Positions 22,716 to 34,045 of a stretch of DNA of 64,000 bases are shown here, one piece after another. The number at the start of each line of letters is the position of its first letter. Position 1 is the stretch's first letter. The translations under genes were made by a program, and so were the position numbers. Origin of the DNA: Agrocybe praecox (taxonomy: Eukaryota; Basidiomycota; Agaricomycetes; Agaricales; Agrocybaceae). Below the pieces are notes generated by a model, which made no database searches, was not told the origin of the DNA, and saw only the letters and a program-made list of their open reading frames with translations. The DNA is taken from the NCBI GenBank assembly GCA_964017145.1, contig OZ024843.1, positions 3,676,443 through 3,740,442 of the forward strand, written 5' to 3'.

Positions 22716-24314
22716 ATGCCACCTACTGTCCCAGCTCCTAGGAGCTCACCTCCCAGCAGCTCGAACCCCTTCGCCTCCTCACCACTTGGATCACAACCAG
22801 ACTTTGCAAATCCCGATGCCGCTGCCGCTGCCTACGCCGCACTTCAACGAACGTTGGCCGCTACACAAGAACAAGTGCAGGAGCTGACAGAGGGAAAACG
22901 AAAGCGAACTGAGTAAGTCTAGTGTCTCTATTCACGAATTTCTTTTTTGACTACAAAATATCTATAGAACCACAGCCACAATGGGACGTGGTGTCCGAAA
23001 ACTCGTGACACTATTCGACAACTTGCAGAGTCTAATTGACGAGGCTGACCGCAGGCTCATCGCAGAGGACGAAGATGATGGTGAAGAAACCGACCCATTA
23101 ATCCAGCGCGCGTGAGTTCCGATTCTCTTCTCCAAGTTTCTTCTCAAGGTTCTAACATATATCATACATATGTAGGCGCGACCGAGCGTATAAAGGCTAT
23201 ACACTCCTTCTGAGTGTCGTGCCACACCTCAGAAAAGCCATCGCGGATCCTCACCCGGATTCTCTCAAGAGCTTCCTTAGCGATGTAGGTCTTTCCTCTT
23301 AATTGTGGTCTTAAGCTAATAATGTCGTTGTTTTAGGTACAGGAAGGGGCTAACGGTGCTCGTGGCGATGACATCAAACGCATGAAAGAGGAATTGGCGA
23401 ACTGGATTAACCAGCTGTACAAACCCGCCGAAATTTTGAACCCAAAAACTAGGACAGGCTGAGGACTGTCGCACGATGTGTGTGGCAAGCTCCTCGTGCC
23501 CATTGACTATGACTGGGATGATGTCCAGTGAGTAGCGCATATCAGTTGACTTTGTTAGGCACTGATAAATGTTATGTTTGCAGAGTCCGTGCCGACATTC
23601 GTGCCCGCCGAATCAACATTAGCAGCAATTACTATCTCAGTTGCCTCTATGGGAAGGACAGGGATCCTAAATTTGTCGAGCGTAACTTCCTGCGTGGTCC
23701 GTTGCTTGTCAAGGTATGCTGAAAAGTTTTTTTGAGAAAAAAGAAACTAACCTTCTACGCCATGGTAGACGTATCGCTGTATATTTACATCGCCATCATC
23801 GGCAGATGGGTTCAACACGGACGACGACGACGACGAACAGCCAAGGAAAAAGCAGAAGACGAGCGCTCAAAAAAAGGCTACAAAATCCAATGTGGCGACC
23901 ATCTTGAACATGGATGGAAACGTCACAGCGAGGTCAATCGCGTACGCCGCTGTCTTGGTAAGCTCGACAATCATGATATCTCGACGAGAACTCACCATTG
24001 TCTTTTATTTACAGTTTGTATTCAATCTATCTAACGCGACTCAATGGAACGATACATACGACGGATTCAACTATCAGCACTTTTACAACTTCGTCGTCGA
24101 TTATTTCGAACGTGATCGCGGTGTCAACTCCACTCGTCGTGTGAAGTCTCTTTTGAAGTGGTGGAATCGGTATTTTCCAATTGCCCGTCATAACTTCTAG
24201 GCTCTGATTTCGTTCGTAATTAGGAAAATTTTCCCTCATCACATCAGCGCTGCCACCGAGTCCACAGAGTCAGAGGACCGCTTGTTGGCGGCAGCCGATG
24301 ATGACTACGAGTAG
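22716..24314 (+). pseudogene. DUF6698-like protein gene with one internal stop
   Basis: Exons start at 22716 (to 22912) and 22968 (to 23111), with several more to the TAG ending at 24314. All joins keep one frame: FANPDAAAAAYAALQRTL, MGRGVRKLVTLFDNL, RARDRAYKGYTLLLSVVPHLRKA, GARGDDIKRMKEELANWI, LLVPIDYDWDDVQVRADI, FLRGPLLVKTYRCIFTSPSSADG, NATQWND and WWNRKIFPHH. These phrases match a gene family expanded in agaricomycetes that I recall as DUF6698; function unknown. A TGA at 23460-23462 sits where the family has Arg (CGA), just before the conserved GLSHDVCGKLL. The change is a single C-to-T at a CpG. Everything after it is still clean, so the break is recent or a base-call error. Read-through cannot be excluded. 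Confidence 0.66.
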
Positions 24315-24734
24315 CTGGTTACCAATGATCCTATGTAATTACGTGTGATTCTTATATAAAATTGCAGTTTTCTATCCTTGTCATTTCATCGTCGTCGTGG
24401 GCTATAATTTTGGTTTGAAATTATCGTGACCTATATTTCTGATTCGAAAATTATCATGAGCTTTATAGACTGTGTGCGATCATAAAGTTGGAATAGTGAT
24501 GACACCCAGTTACCTCTTTGGAATATTTATTGGACCAGCTCATAGATACATGTTACGATGATCACCAAAGTATAACTTTATTACATATATGTTTACATGA
24601 TTTAAATCTTATACATATTAGATATCATTCTGCAAAGAACCCTAATAGAGAGACTGGAATATCGAGCATTGACATAAAGGTCAAGGAAGAGAATAAGGTG
24701 GCAAAAATATGTGGGATGCTAAGTGGGTGCCAAT

Positions 24735-24756
24735 ATTGCCGCAGAATGGCGGCAAT
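24735..24756. repeat. Short inverted repeat (hairpin)
   Basis: ATTGCCGC-AGAATG-GCGGCAAT: perfect 8-bp stem with a 6-base loop. The neighbouring sequence also has a GCAGCAC/GTGCTGC pair (about 24766-24802). Possibly a MITE relic; no flanking duplication found. Confidence 0.55.
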
Positions 24757-25583
24757 GATATGAGGCAGCACGCGGATGTATTGGCAAAGTAATGTGTGCT
24801 GCCATATGATGCGGGATGATACCGATGGCAGGCGATGGTACCAGAATTATAGCCCATATATGGCATTGCCACATATTCCACGATTTACTGATGCATGTTG
24901 TCCAACATTGTAACATGTTAGCAAATGATCGGTCTAAATCACATGACTGCTCAATATTTGACCAAAGTTCAAACAGTGTGTATGACGTCACGCGATTTGC
25001 ATGCGATTCCAGAAGTTAAAATTCGATTATATTCCTTTACCAACCCAATTTTACCCTTTTAGAAAATCGAATTCTCGTAATTATTTTTGAAGCCTGAGCA
25101 GGATGTGCAGCTTAAATATTTTCAGGATATAAAAGAAAAAGAAGAATGTCGTATTTAAAATAGCTTCGCTGCGGAGAGGTTCCTGGACACGTTAAGTTCA
25201 CAAGTTCGAACCATTTCCGGGCACTACTTTTCAACATACCGGCCCTGGAATGAGGTCATTCAGTTCTTTCCCTATGCGGTTCAAAGATCCCGACATTGGA
25301 AAGATCACTCACTGAGGTCAATACAGCTAGCACCCCGGACAGTAAGTTCGCAGTGCAGGTCCTTGTGACTCCAGTACTACGACTGCTCTGCACTTAGTAT
25401 AAGCCTCTATATATACACAGACCTACACACGTGAGCATTGTTTGAGCAACCGAAGCCCCTTGTAGCAGATAAGGGCTATCGTCATGTATCCGCATCCACG
25501 GGTATGAAGCGCATCTAATCCAGTCTCGCTCAGGTCCGAGCTATTTTTACACGAAGTTGGTACGTATGGTATGTGAGTGGCCG

Positions 25584-25635
25584 AATAAGGCAGGTAGTGT
25601 TGCGCCATTAACTACGGGCAAAACGCAATATGCAG
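25584..25635 (+). promoter_or_regulatory. Upstream conserved blocks, MFS copy 1
   Basis: AATAAGGCAG (25584-25593), TTGCGCCATT (25600-25609) and CGCAATATGCAG (25624-25635) recur upstream of the second MFS gene at identical spacing, while the sequence between is largely different. They lie 175-226 bases before the ATG at 25810. Likely binding sites preserved after duplication (inference). Confidence 0.6.
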
Positions 25636-25809
25636 CCCAAATTTAACAAATTACGCGATTGAAACTGTTCTCTCACAAGTATCACTCTTTCGCTTGTATT
25701 GACCGGCTCAATTGTGTTATAAAAGAGAGACGACGAGTATGTTTTTGGACTTACCCTCGAATACTCCCGTACTATCTTCTTCTACTTACAAGACAATTGG
25801 CGCCGTAAT

Positions 25810-27873
25810 ATGTCTACTTTACTGCTCCAAAGCGAGAAGAAGCGTTCCTCGGTTACCACAGTCGGTGAGGATGAGAAGTTTCCTGAGCTTTCATCTTCAA
25901 CGGACGATGTGCCTAAGCTGGGGATACCGCGAGATACGTCGAGCTACGGTATTTCGAGCCTATGGAAACAGCGTAGGAGGTTGAACCTGGACGAAATTGC
26001 AACCCAGCCATCTGTATTTGACGACCCCGTTACTCTGGAGGCATACCGCCCACCTCCTCAGTTTGAGAATGTTCATCGTTTTGATCCCAGTGCTCGGTGG
26101 ACATGGCGAGAAGAGAAGGCCATAGTTCGGAAGATCGATTATCGAATTATGGTCTGGGCGTTTATCATGTTTTTCTCTCTGGAGATGGATCGAAGCAATA
26201 TTTCACAGGCCAACGCCGACAATTTTCTGGCCGACCTCGGGTTGACGACCGATGACTTCAATCTTGGAAATATTTTATTCAAGCTTTCTTTCCTTTGTGC
26301 AGGTATTTTTTTCTCATCTGATGCTCCAGCTCATCAATATGCTGAACGTGTAACTCAGAGCTTCCATCGCAGCTTGTATCAAAACGAGTGGGACCAGATG
26401 TATGGATACCCTGTCAAATGGTGCTGTGGAGTCTTGTTTCATCTTCACAATTTTGGCTCTCTGGAAAGGCCAGTTTCCTAGCGTGCAGGCATGTGTTCAT
26501 ATCTCTCAGTACAAAATACCACTAAATATTTTTCAGATGCTTACTAGGGTTCATGCAAGGAGGATTCATACCGGACGTCGTTCTTTACCTATCTTATTTT
26601 TACACGAAGACAGAGCTACCCCTCCGACTGGCATGGTTTTGGATATCTAACTACTCTGCCGATATGATTAGTGCATTTGTAGCCACGGGAATATTTCGTC
26701 TGCGAGGATTGCATGGAAAGGCTGGATGGAGATACCTGTTTCTCATAGAAGGGATGTTTACTCTCTTCGTTGGACTCCTCTCGTTTGTGCTGATGCCCCC
26801 TGGTCCAACTCAAACGAAAGCTTGGTACAGGCCAAAAGGATGGTTTACGGAGAGGTTAGTGCGCTATGTCGTAATCCCTGTCATCATGGAAAAACCCACT
26901 GATAATTTTCTGCCTTCATAGGGAAGAAGTTATTATGGTCAACCGCGTGCTAAGGGATGACCCGTCCAAATCTGACATGCATAATCGTGAAGGATTGTCG
27001 GTCCGGATGATATGGGAAGCTGTAAGGGACTGGAGGTTGTGGCCCATTTATGCGCTGGGTCTCACGCATCTCGGTGTGTAGAGTGCTTTGCAAGATGCTG
27101 GAAAACGAATCTAAATGATTCAAATTTTAGTCCCGGTCGGACCACCCCAGATCTATCTCACTTTGTCCTTACGCAACCTCGGGTTTACCACGACGCAGAG
27201 CAGTCTCCTCAGTATCCCTTCCACAGTCCTAGGAATGATTGGTCTTCTAACGATGGCAGTCGTCAGCGAAGTCGTTGATAGCCGTGTTGGTGCAGCTGTC
27301 GTCCTACAGATATGGGCCTTACCTCTACTTATCGCATTGTACACGTTTGATCAACATACCTCACAATGGGTCTATTTTGCGGTGGTTACCTTAATAGCAG
27401 GGTATCCATACGTTCACCCAATCCAGGTGGCATGGGCGTCGAGGAATTCATACAGCGTAAGAACGAGGACAGTCTCCGCTAGTGTATACAACATGTTCGT
27501 TCAAACTGGAGGCATCATTTCTGTGAGTCGGAATCACCATGAACTAGCATGGCCATGGAGACTCACTTGGTTGTAGGCTAACATTTATCGTGCCGACGAT
27601 AAACCTCTTTGTAAGTCAACAGGCTTTGTTTTATAAGTTCAGAGACCGCATAAACTTACACAATCATTGACAGACAAGCGAGGAAACAGAGACCTTATTG
27701 CGATTTGTTGCATGAATATTTGCTTATACATCGGGAACTTCATCTTTTATCGTACAATCAACGCTAGGCGGGAGAGAATCTGGAACTCTTGGACGCTCAA
27801 AGAGCAAAAAGAATATCTAGAAACGACTAAGGATGATGGAAATCAGCGCATGGACTTCAGGTTTGCTTATTAG
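25810..27873 (+). CDS. MFS transporter, anion:cation symporter (allantoate/pantothenate permease-like), copy 1
   Basis: Seven exons (25810-26302, 26359-26488, 26537-26854, 26922-27073, 27131-27522, 27577-27610, 27674-27873) give about 572 residues. After a hydrophilic ~110-residue N-tail come twelve expected helices. Motifs: [19 protein letters not shown] at helix 1, [48 protein letters not shown], a [19 protein letters not shown] loop, and [20 protein letters not shown]. These are typical of the fungal ACS family (Dal5, Seo1, Liz1 types) that import allantoate, vitamins or other organic anions; the substrate cannot be told. Intron 2 starts with GC (GCATGT at 26489) instead of GT. A close paralogue follows in tandem at 29186. 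Plasma membrane location is inferred. Confidence 0.9.
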
Positions 27874-29185
27874 TAATTTGAAGATGTACCCTGAGCTGCA
27901 ATGATTAAAAGATAGAGATCATCGAGAACCATTAGGATCGGGTAGAAACAGCAATTGTACATAGATTGTAGGGGGAAATTGGGGTGAAAGCGGCAAAGCC
28001 TGGCCGCCCATTCCCTTTTACTAAATTTGGGCCGTCCCAAAAATTTCTCACATGTGTCTGCCGTCGCTACCTCGGCGGCTCGGTCGGCACGACGCATCAA
28101 AGCTTCAAGCTGTCTTTCTCGAAAGAGCCGAGTTCATACTTGAACTTTGGCGCCAGAATATCCACTCTATAAATTTTCTTTCATCCATACCCATACTGCG
28201 CGTGAAACCTAAAAATAGGATGATGTTGCCTATGAGGGTGTCAAAGGAGACCTTCGATTGGCTCGTCTAAATCTTCCTCGTGTATGAAGGCTGGAGTGCT
28301 CTACCTATCAATGTGTATTAGATATACGGCCATTTGGCTTATTGTTTTTTAAAACCATCCAGAACCTAAGTGTGCTCCACTTCTATCTGCCAACTCCATC
28401 GCTCCTTGTTCCTTAAGACTTGGCATTTGAAAGTTGCAGTCATGTACGTAGTATATATCTTACATATCATAAGCCGAGTCCCGACACGAGTATCTGTGGC
28501 TTATAATCTTGTGAAATTTCCAGCATCTTTGATTTGCCAACGCGGTAAGTACGTCCGAAACCTGAAGTGGAATTGGAAATAGTAAATCAAACGATGTCGC
28601 CGGTGGTTCCTTTCAGATGACCAATGACCCACTGGGCCATTCTCCGGGTCAACAATAAATGTGCCCTGATGCAAATGCAAGTGCTTTCACTGGATGCGAA
28701 TCATGCTTATTTTGAGCCCTTGATGGGCCTTTGTTACTATGGGATTAGTCAGGAATCTTTTTCTCTCTCGCTATGTTCAACTATGAATCTCTACGCCACA
28801 TGCTGACTTCTCTTAAAGGAAAAGAGGCACATTCATGTGTCTGATTCCAACTCAATGTTCCAACGACGATGCCAAGGAAGAAACTATTTTTAGATATATG
28901 GCAAATATATGGCCTACTGAATATAGGATGAATCAAACCAAATAAGGCAGTTCAAGTTGCGTCATTGGAAACATCCAACGCGCAATATGCAGAAGATATC
29001 AGAATAATTGCGCGAAGAAAGGTCCCAGAATACGTGATATTAGGTTGTTCGGTGACAATCTCATTTTCCCATATCATGTCATTTTCTTGCTTCTATGATC
29101 AGCTATTAGAAGAGGTAGGAAGAGTTATAAAAAGACATGTGCGTCTAAATCTACCCGCAACCTAGCTGCACTTTCTTGACATAGC
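27874..29185. other. Spacer between tandem MFS copies
   Basis: About 1.3 kb. A GC-richer stretch near 27,990-28,170 holds a short open frame without a recognised domain, perhaps a relic. The 3' end carries conserved blocks listed separately. No gene supported. Confidence 0.4.
28941..28992 (+). promoter_or_regulatory. Upstream conserved blocks, MFS copy 2
   Basis: AATAAGGCAG (28941-28950), TTGCGTCATT (28957-28966) and CGCAATATGCAG (28981-28992), in the same order and with the same 6- and 14-base gaps as at 25584-25635. About 195-245 bases before the ATG at 29186. Confidence 0.6.
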
Positions 29186-31234
29186 ATGTCTACTTTGCTA
29201 CTGGGATCAGACAAGGAATCTTCCTCTAATAGTACCCTCGACGAAGACGAGAAATTATCCCAGTTTTCGTCTTCGGAAAATGTTCTGAAACTCGGTACAC
29301 CGCGAGACACATCGACCGTTGGTATCTCCAACTTATGGAAGAAGAAAAAGAGAGTAGACCCCGATGCTATTGCTACCCAACCATCTGTGTTCGACGACCC
29401 AGCTACCCTGGAAGTATACCGACCCCCTCCCCAGTTCGAAAACGCGCATCGCTTCGACCCCAGCGCTCGTTGGACATGGCGAGAAGAAAATGCAATCGTC
29501 CGAAAAATCGACTATAGAATCATGGTATGGGTTTGTGTTATGTTTTTCGCCCTCGAAATGGACAGGAGCAACATTTCGCAAGCAAACGCCGACAACTTCC
29601 TGAATGACCTCAATTTGACGACGAACGACTTCAATATTGGAAACATTTTGTTCAAGGTCTCCTTCCTCTTTGCCGGTATACGTTCTTTTTCAACATTTCT
29701 TATATCTCAAAGTATTCTAACTACTCGTGTCACAATTGCCTTCGCAGCTTGTTTCCAAGCGTGTGGGACCCGATGTGTGGATACCTTGCCAGATGGTGCT
29801 GTGGAGTGTCGTTTCGGCGTCGCAATTTTGGCTTTCGGGAAAGGGCAGCTTTTTCGCGTGCAGGTGTGTCTAAACATAGCTTATATCTTTTCTTGTTTTT
29901 TGTATTGACTATACGAGTTTTGCAGATGCCTACTTGGAGTTGTGCAAGGAGGCTTCATACCTGACGTCATTCTTTACTTGTCTTACTTTTACACCAAGAT
30001 AGAGCTGCCAATCAGGCTAGCGTTTTTCTGGATATCATACTACTTCTCCGACATGGTCAGCGCGCTCCTAGCTACTGGCATTCTTCGTCTTCGCGGTGTA
30101 GGGGGCAGGGCTGGGTGGAGATACCTTTTCCTTCTCGAGGGAATCTTCACGTTACTCGTTGGCCTGTTGTCGTTTTTCCTCATGCCTCCTGGCCCGACGC
30201 AAACGAAGGCTTGGTACAGGCCAAAAGGATGGTTTAGCGATCGGTATGTCATGTTCAATGCTTGTTAGATTAGACCATTTAATCGTATCAATCAGGGAGG
30301 AGGTTGTCATGGTAAACCGCGTCCTCAGGGATGACCCATCGAAGTCAGACATGCATAACCGTGAGGGTCTGTCGATCCGGATGATCTGGAGTGCTGTTAA
30401 GGACTGGAGACTTTGGCCCATCTATGCCCTAGGATTTACACATTTGAGTACGTGTACGGCTTAGAACGTGGTATAATACCGATTAACATTCGCTTCGACA
30501 GTGCCCGTTGGACCACCTCAAACCTATCTTACCCTCTCCTTACGCAATCTCGGGTTTACGACCACGCAAACCACTCTCATCACCATACCCTCTACGGTCC
30601 TCGGTATGACGGGTCTTCTTACTATGGCTTTCGTCAGTGAAGCCATCGATAGTCGTGTCGGAGCCGCCGTCGTTCTCCAATTCTGGGCTTTGCCTTTACT
30701 CATCGCATTATACACCTTTAACAATCAAACATCGCAATGGATCTATTTCGCAGTCGTCACCCTGATAGCAGGATTCCCATACGTGCATCCTATACAAGTG
30801 GCGTGGGCTTCGAGAAATTCCTACAGCGTCAAGACGAGAACGGTTTCTGCCAGCGTCTACAACATGTCCGTGCAAATAGGCGGCATTGTACATGTGAGTA
30901 AACCGAGCGATCATTTATAGTACCGCGAAAGCTGACATGACATATCGCCTAGTCCAACATTTATCGCGCTGATGATAAACCCCTTTGTAAGTAAACCATT
31001 GAAGACAAAACAACGTACTCATGGAATGTTACAGATAAACGCGGAAACCGAGATCTCATCGCTATATGCTGCATGAATATGTTCCTATACCTGGGGGCCT
31101 ACTTTTTCTATCGCACACTTAATGCAAGAAGGGAGAGGACTTGGAAGTCGTGGACCGTTAAAGAACGAAAGGAATACTTGGACACCACCAAAGATGAAGG
31201 GACTAAGCGATTAGACTTCAGGTTTGCGTATTAA
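29186..31234 (+). CDS. MFS transporter, copy 2 of tandem pair, with a defective 3' splice site
   Basis: The exon plan is the same as copy 1 (29186-29675, 29734-29863, 29926-30243, 30296-30447, 30502-30893, 30953-30986, 31035-31234; about 571 residues). Exons 2-7 have the same lengths as in copy 1, and the motifs are the same ([42 protein letters not shown]). Intron 1 keeps its GTATAC donor and a CTAAC branch site, but the acceptor before AATTGCCTTCGCAG ends in AC (29732-29733), where copy 1 has AG. The next AG (29747-29748) would delete five residues and shift the frame. Unless GT-AC splicing works here, copy 2 cannot make full-length transporter. Coding otherwise intact, so the loss is recent or a base-call error. 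Intron 2 uses GT, unlike copy 1. Confidence 0.85.
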
Positions 31235-31403
31235 AACCATCAGTTAGATTCAATAGATGTCATAAATATACAAAATCAATAAACGAATAACTTAGCAAAA
31301 AATACAGAGTTCAGGGTATTGTTTCTGTTCCTGGTTTACCATTTATCATCGATTGGGCTAGCTTCTTTCATAGAGACCCACAGACCATCCTTTTGAAAGA
31401 TAA

Positions 31404-33771
31404 TTAATCAGAACACTTGTCTGGATCAATGACTTTGATCAGTTTACCCACCTGAACATACATCGTCAGATGCGTTTTCGGTTTGATCTTCTCCAATTTC
31501 TTCCGTGCGTCATGAGGACTTTCTGACTGGGCCCACTCAAGAGGAGGCCTCGAGTCGGGTGGCTGAGCTTCCGGGACCAGGGATATAGATGAAAACTTTT
31601 GAAGGAGCCGAACGAGGAAGAATGATGTTTCGTGGTATGCGAATTGTTGTCCGAGACATATTCTTGGTCCAGCGTTGAAAGGGAGAAAGATGAATGGATG
31701 AGGGGTCAAATACTTGTGTAGCCTTTCGTCGAGGAATCGATCCGGGTCGAACTCGAGTGCTATTGATCATATGTTCATTAAGTATGAAAGTTAGTGAAAA
31801 TCATAATACGCTGACCATCTGGACCCCACAAATCCTTTCGCCTGTGCATCATAAATACAGAGTAAGGTGTTCTGTGGAGAAGGTTAGTTAGCAAAGCAGT
31901 AGAGTGGCAATTTGAGAACAAGTAACCTAGTGTTGGCAGGTATATAATATGGTTTTCCGCCTGGAACTTTACTGGGCCAAGTGGTCGCTTTTTTAGACGT
32001 TCTGATATTGAACGGGCTTTAGAAAGCAGGTCAGCGAGAAAGGCGGCAGAGTACAAGCAGTCAAAAAACGTACACGACAGGATATAGCCTCAGAGTTTCT
32101 AATAGAAGGCAATATATATATTGATATAAGAATTGATTGACTAGCGGATGACAACACACCATTGATCACCGCCCTTAAATATTTCATGTCCCTGAAATCG
32201 TCATACGTAGGTCTTCGTTGAGGACCGACTTTTTCCAAGATTTCCTGTCGTAACTTGCGAAGAATATCAGGATGCTCGGAAAGCATGTAGACTATGAAGG
32301 TTAATGTGCTTGCTGTCTTGAGAGACAAGGTATTAAAGACGAGCAAATTTATTTAATTCATCAATGAACAACTCACAGTATCCCGTCCGGCGACCAATAA
32401 TGACATAATTTCATCTCTCAATGTAATCGGATCTTCAGTCGAGTTTACCAAATTGTCCAAGAGAGTCTCTTCGTCTGCGTCCTTGTCGTCCTTTACACCA
32501 AGATGCTGTCTTTCTCTCTTGACCCTGATGGCCTCTTTGACAATAGGGTCAATGAAACTCGTCACAACTTGCATGGGCTCTTTGAGTTTATCCTTCCAAA
32601 ATTCTGCAAGTGGCCAATGTACTCCAAATCGCATGCGAAACGCGGTTATAGATTGAGCCTCTGAGAATGCCTTGACGAAGCGGGAAGCGAGGTTTGTATT
32701 GTCATCGTTGACTATGGAAGATGCTGAATTGCAGTAGTGAGGGTAGGGCAATCCATCCGACAATGAATTAACGTCGTTCCCAAAAAGAAATTCTGTCGCC
32801 GAGTCGAGCGTGAACCTCGCAACCAGATCCTGTACCATGAATGTCAATTACAACTGCTTTGGACTAAAAAAAGAAGAAAAAAGACCTGGAAATCAACGGG
32901 ATGTCCTTCTCGGAACCTGCCTGTAAGCAGAGAAATGGCTTCATCCGCGTGTTTGTCGAAATTGTCAAAATGGCTTATCCTATCTTTGCTAAAGAAAGGT
33001 CGAGCCATGGAACGATGAAATCTAAAATGTCTTTGAGTAAAACAGCCACCTCGGTACAATTCGCACTCACTTCCATAGATCCCCTGTCAAAGGACGTAAA
33101 AAGACTCAGAAGCCAGCCCAATATCAATGACATTGAGTCGCTAACTCACCGTCTACAGCAAAGACACCAGTTCCTAAAAGTGGGTAAAACAAGAATCGGG
33201 TTTCAGCTCCCTTCTCGAATTCGTCGAATTGACTGGCTAGAATGGCCTTTATATGCTCTGGTTCGGCGGTAATTATCTGTAATTCATGTTCAGCAATGCT
33301 TGACAGAAAGGTGAATCAAGGTAAGGCAGTTGTACCCTGTTTCCGAACAGAATCCGTCGATTGAAGGTGTAACTCCCCAATTTTTCGCATACTTCCTGGA
33401 AACCATCGGCTACACGTCGCGTCACATTCAAACAGGAGACAAATCGCGCAAGTATTTGACCCACCAGGATAATGGACCTTGTGCGAACGCATTCCTTGGA
33501 TTAAGGTCTTTGCACCTCCAGGGTACGGGTCGGACACTCTTGGAACCAAGACGGCTCCCATTCTCCAGGCATCCCATCGAATGTATAGCTCGTCGCACAT
33601 TACAAGGATTGTCAAAGCCATCGGGAGGCTCAAGGTCATTAACAGGCATAGCTTCCATCCTGAAACTTGGACACCGAGAACGTGCAGAATTATATAGGTG
33701 ACAGACGGGGGCAAAAGTAGGCGCGGCGACGCCTGAACTAGGTAAATGACCCCTGGTGAGAAGTTCCGCAT
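31404..33771 (-). CDS. Cytochrome P450, CYP63/pc-3-like
   Basis: Eleven minus-strand exons (33771-33465, 33409-33336, 33276-33150, 33083-33071, 33021-32886, 32829-32377, 32316-32160, 32098-32074, 32016-31927, 31871-31816, 31759-31404) join in frame to about 597 residues. The N-terminal hydrophobic anchor is followed by [11 protein letters not shown], the C-helix region [18 protein letters not shown]-helix AGRDTT, K-helix [20 protein letters not shown] and the heme-binding [14 protein letters not shown] with its Cys ligand. All key residues are present. Exons of 13 and 25 nt match exons in the second P450 at 45505, showing a shared gene plan. CYP63 members hydroxylate alkanes, fatty acids and aromatics in wood-rot fungi (family knowledge). 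ER membrane location is inferred. It converges on MFS copy 2. Confidence 0.92.
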
Positions 33772-34045
33772 CGTGGCTTGAAGTCTTCAGTGATGCGTCG
33801 TAAAGCCTTGACTAGCTTGACTCAAGCTTGAATGGCTATCATGATGACGATTCGGCACTGCGCAATGCACAAGAATGCACACGGTCAGGCATGCATGGAT
33901 GATGGCGTCCACTCACTGCCGGATGCTATTTTCATCATGGAAAATTCAAAATCCATATGGATATGTCAATGAGATGCTTCTCCTGCAATGCTGAATAAGT
34001 TGGTTTTCTCTATTTTCTTCCATTCATTCACTAGCAACAGTTGTC

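Larger units (their letters stand above)
14274..24314. mobile_element. Candidate Plavaka transposon district with accessory genes
   Basis: The transposase (17614-21758) is flanked by three coiled-coil orphan genes on one side and a broken DUF6698-like gene on the other; none of these is a host housekeeping gene. I could not find convincing terminal inverted repeats or a target-site duplication, so the limits given are just the outer genes. It may be one element with cargo or several nested ones. Confidence 0.33.
24315..25809. other. AT-rich intergenic region upstream of first MFS gene
   Basis: About 1.5 kb without a supported gene. It includes a small hairpin (24735-24756) and, near its end, three short blocks conserved upstream of the second MFS copy (25584-25635). 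Confidence 0.45.

Noticed and set aside
27984..28172. Short GC-rich frame between the MFS genes
   Set aside because: Could be a transposon relic, but no motif, inverted repeat or second copy in the window supports it.
29749..29910. In-frame extension of MFS copy 2 exon 1 (ending around 29908)
   Set aside because: Its frame disagrees with the conserved [11 protein letters not shown] sequence, which lies in another frame; it is intron read-through.
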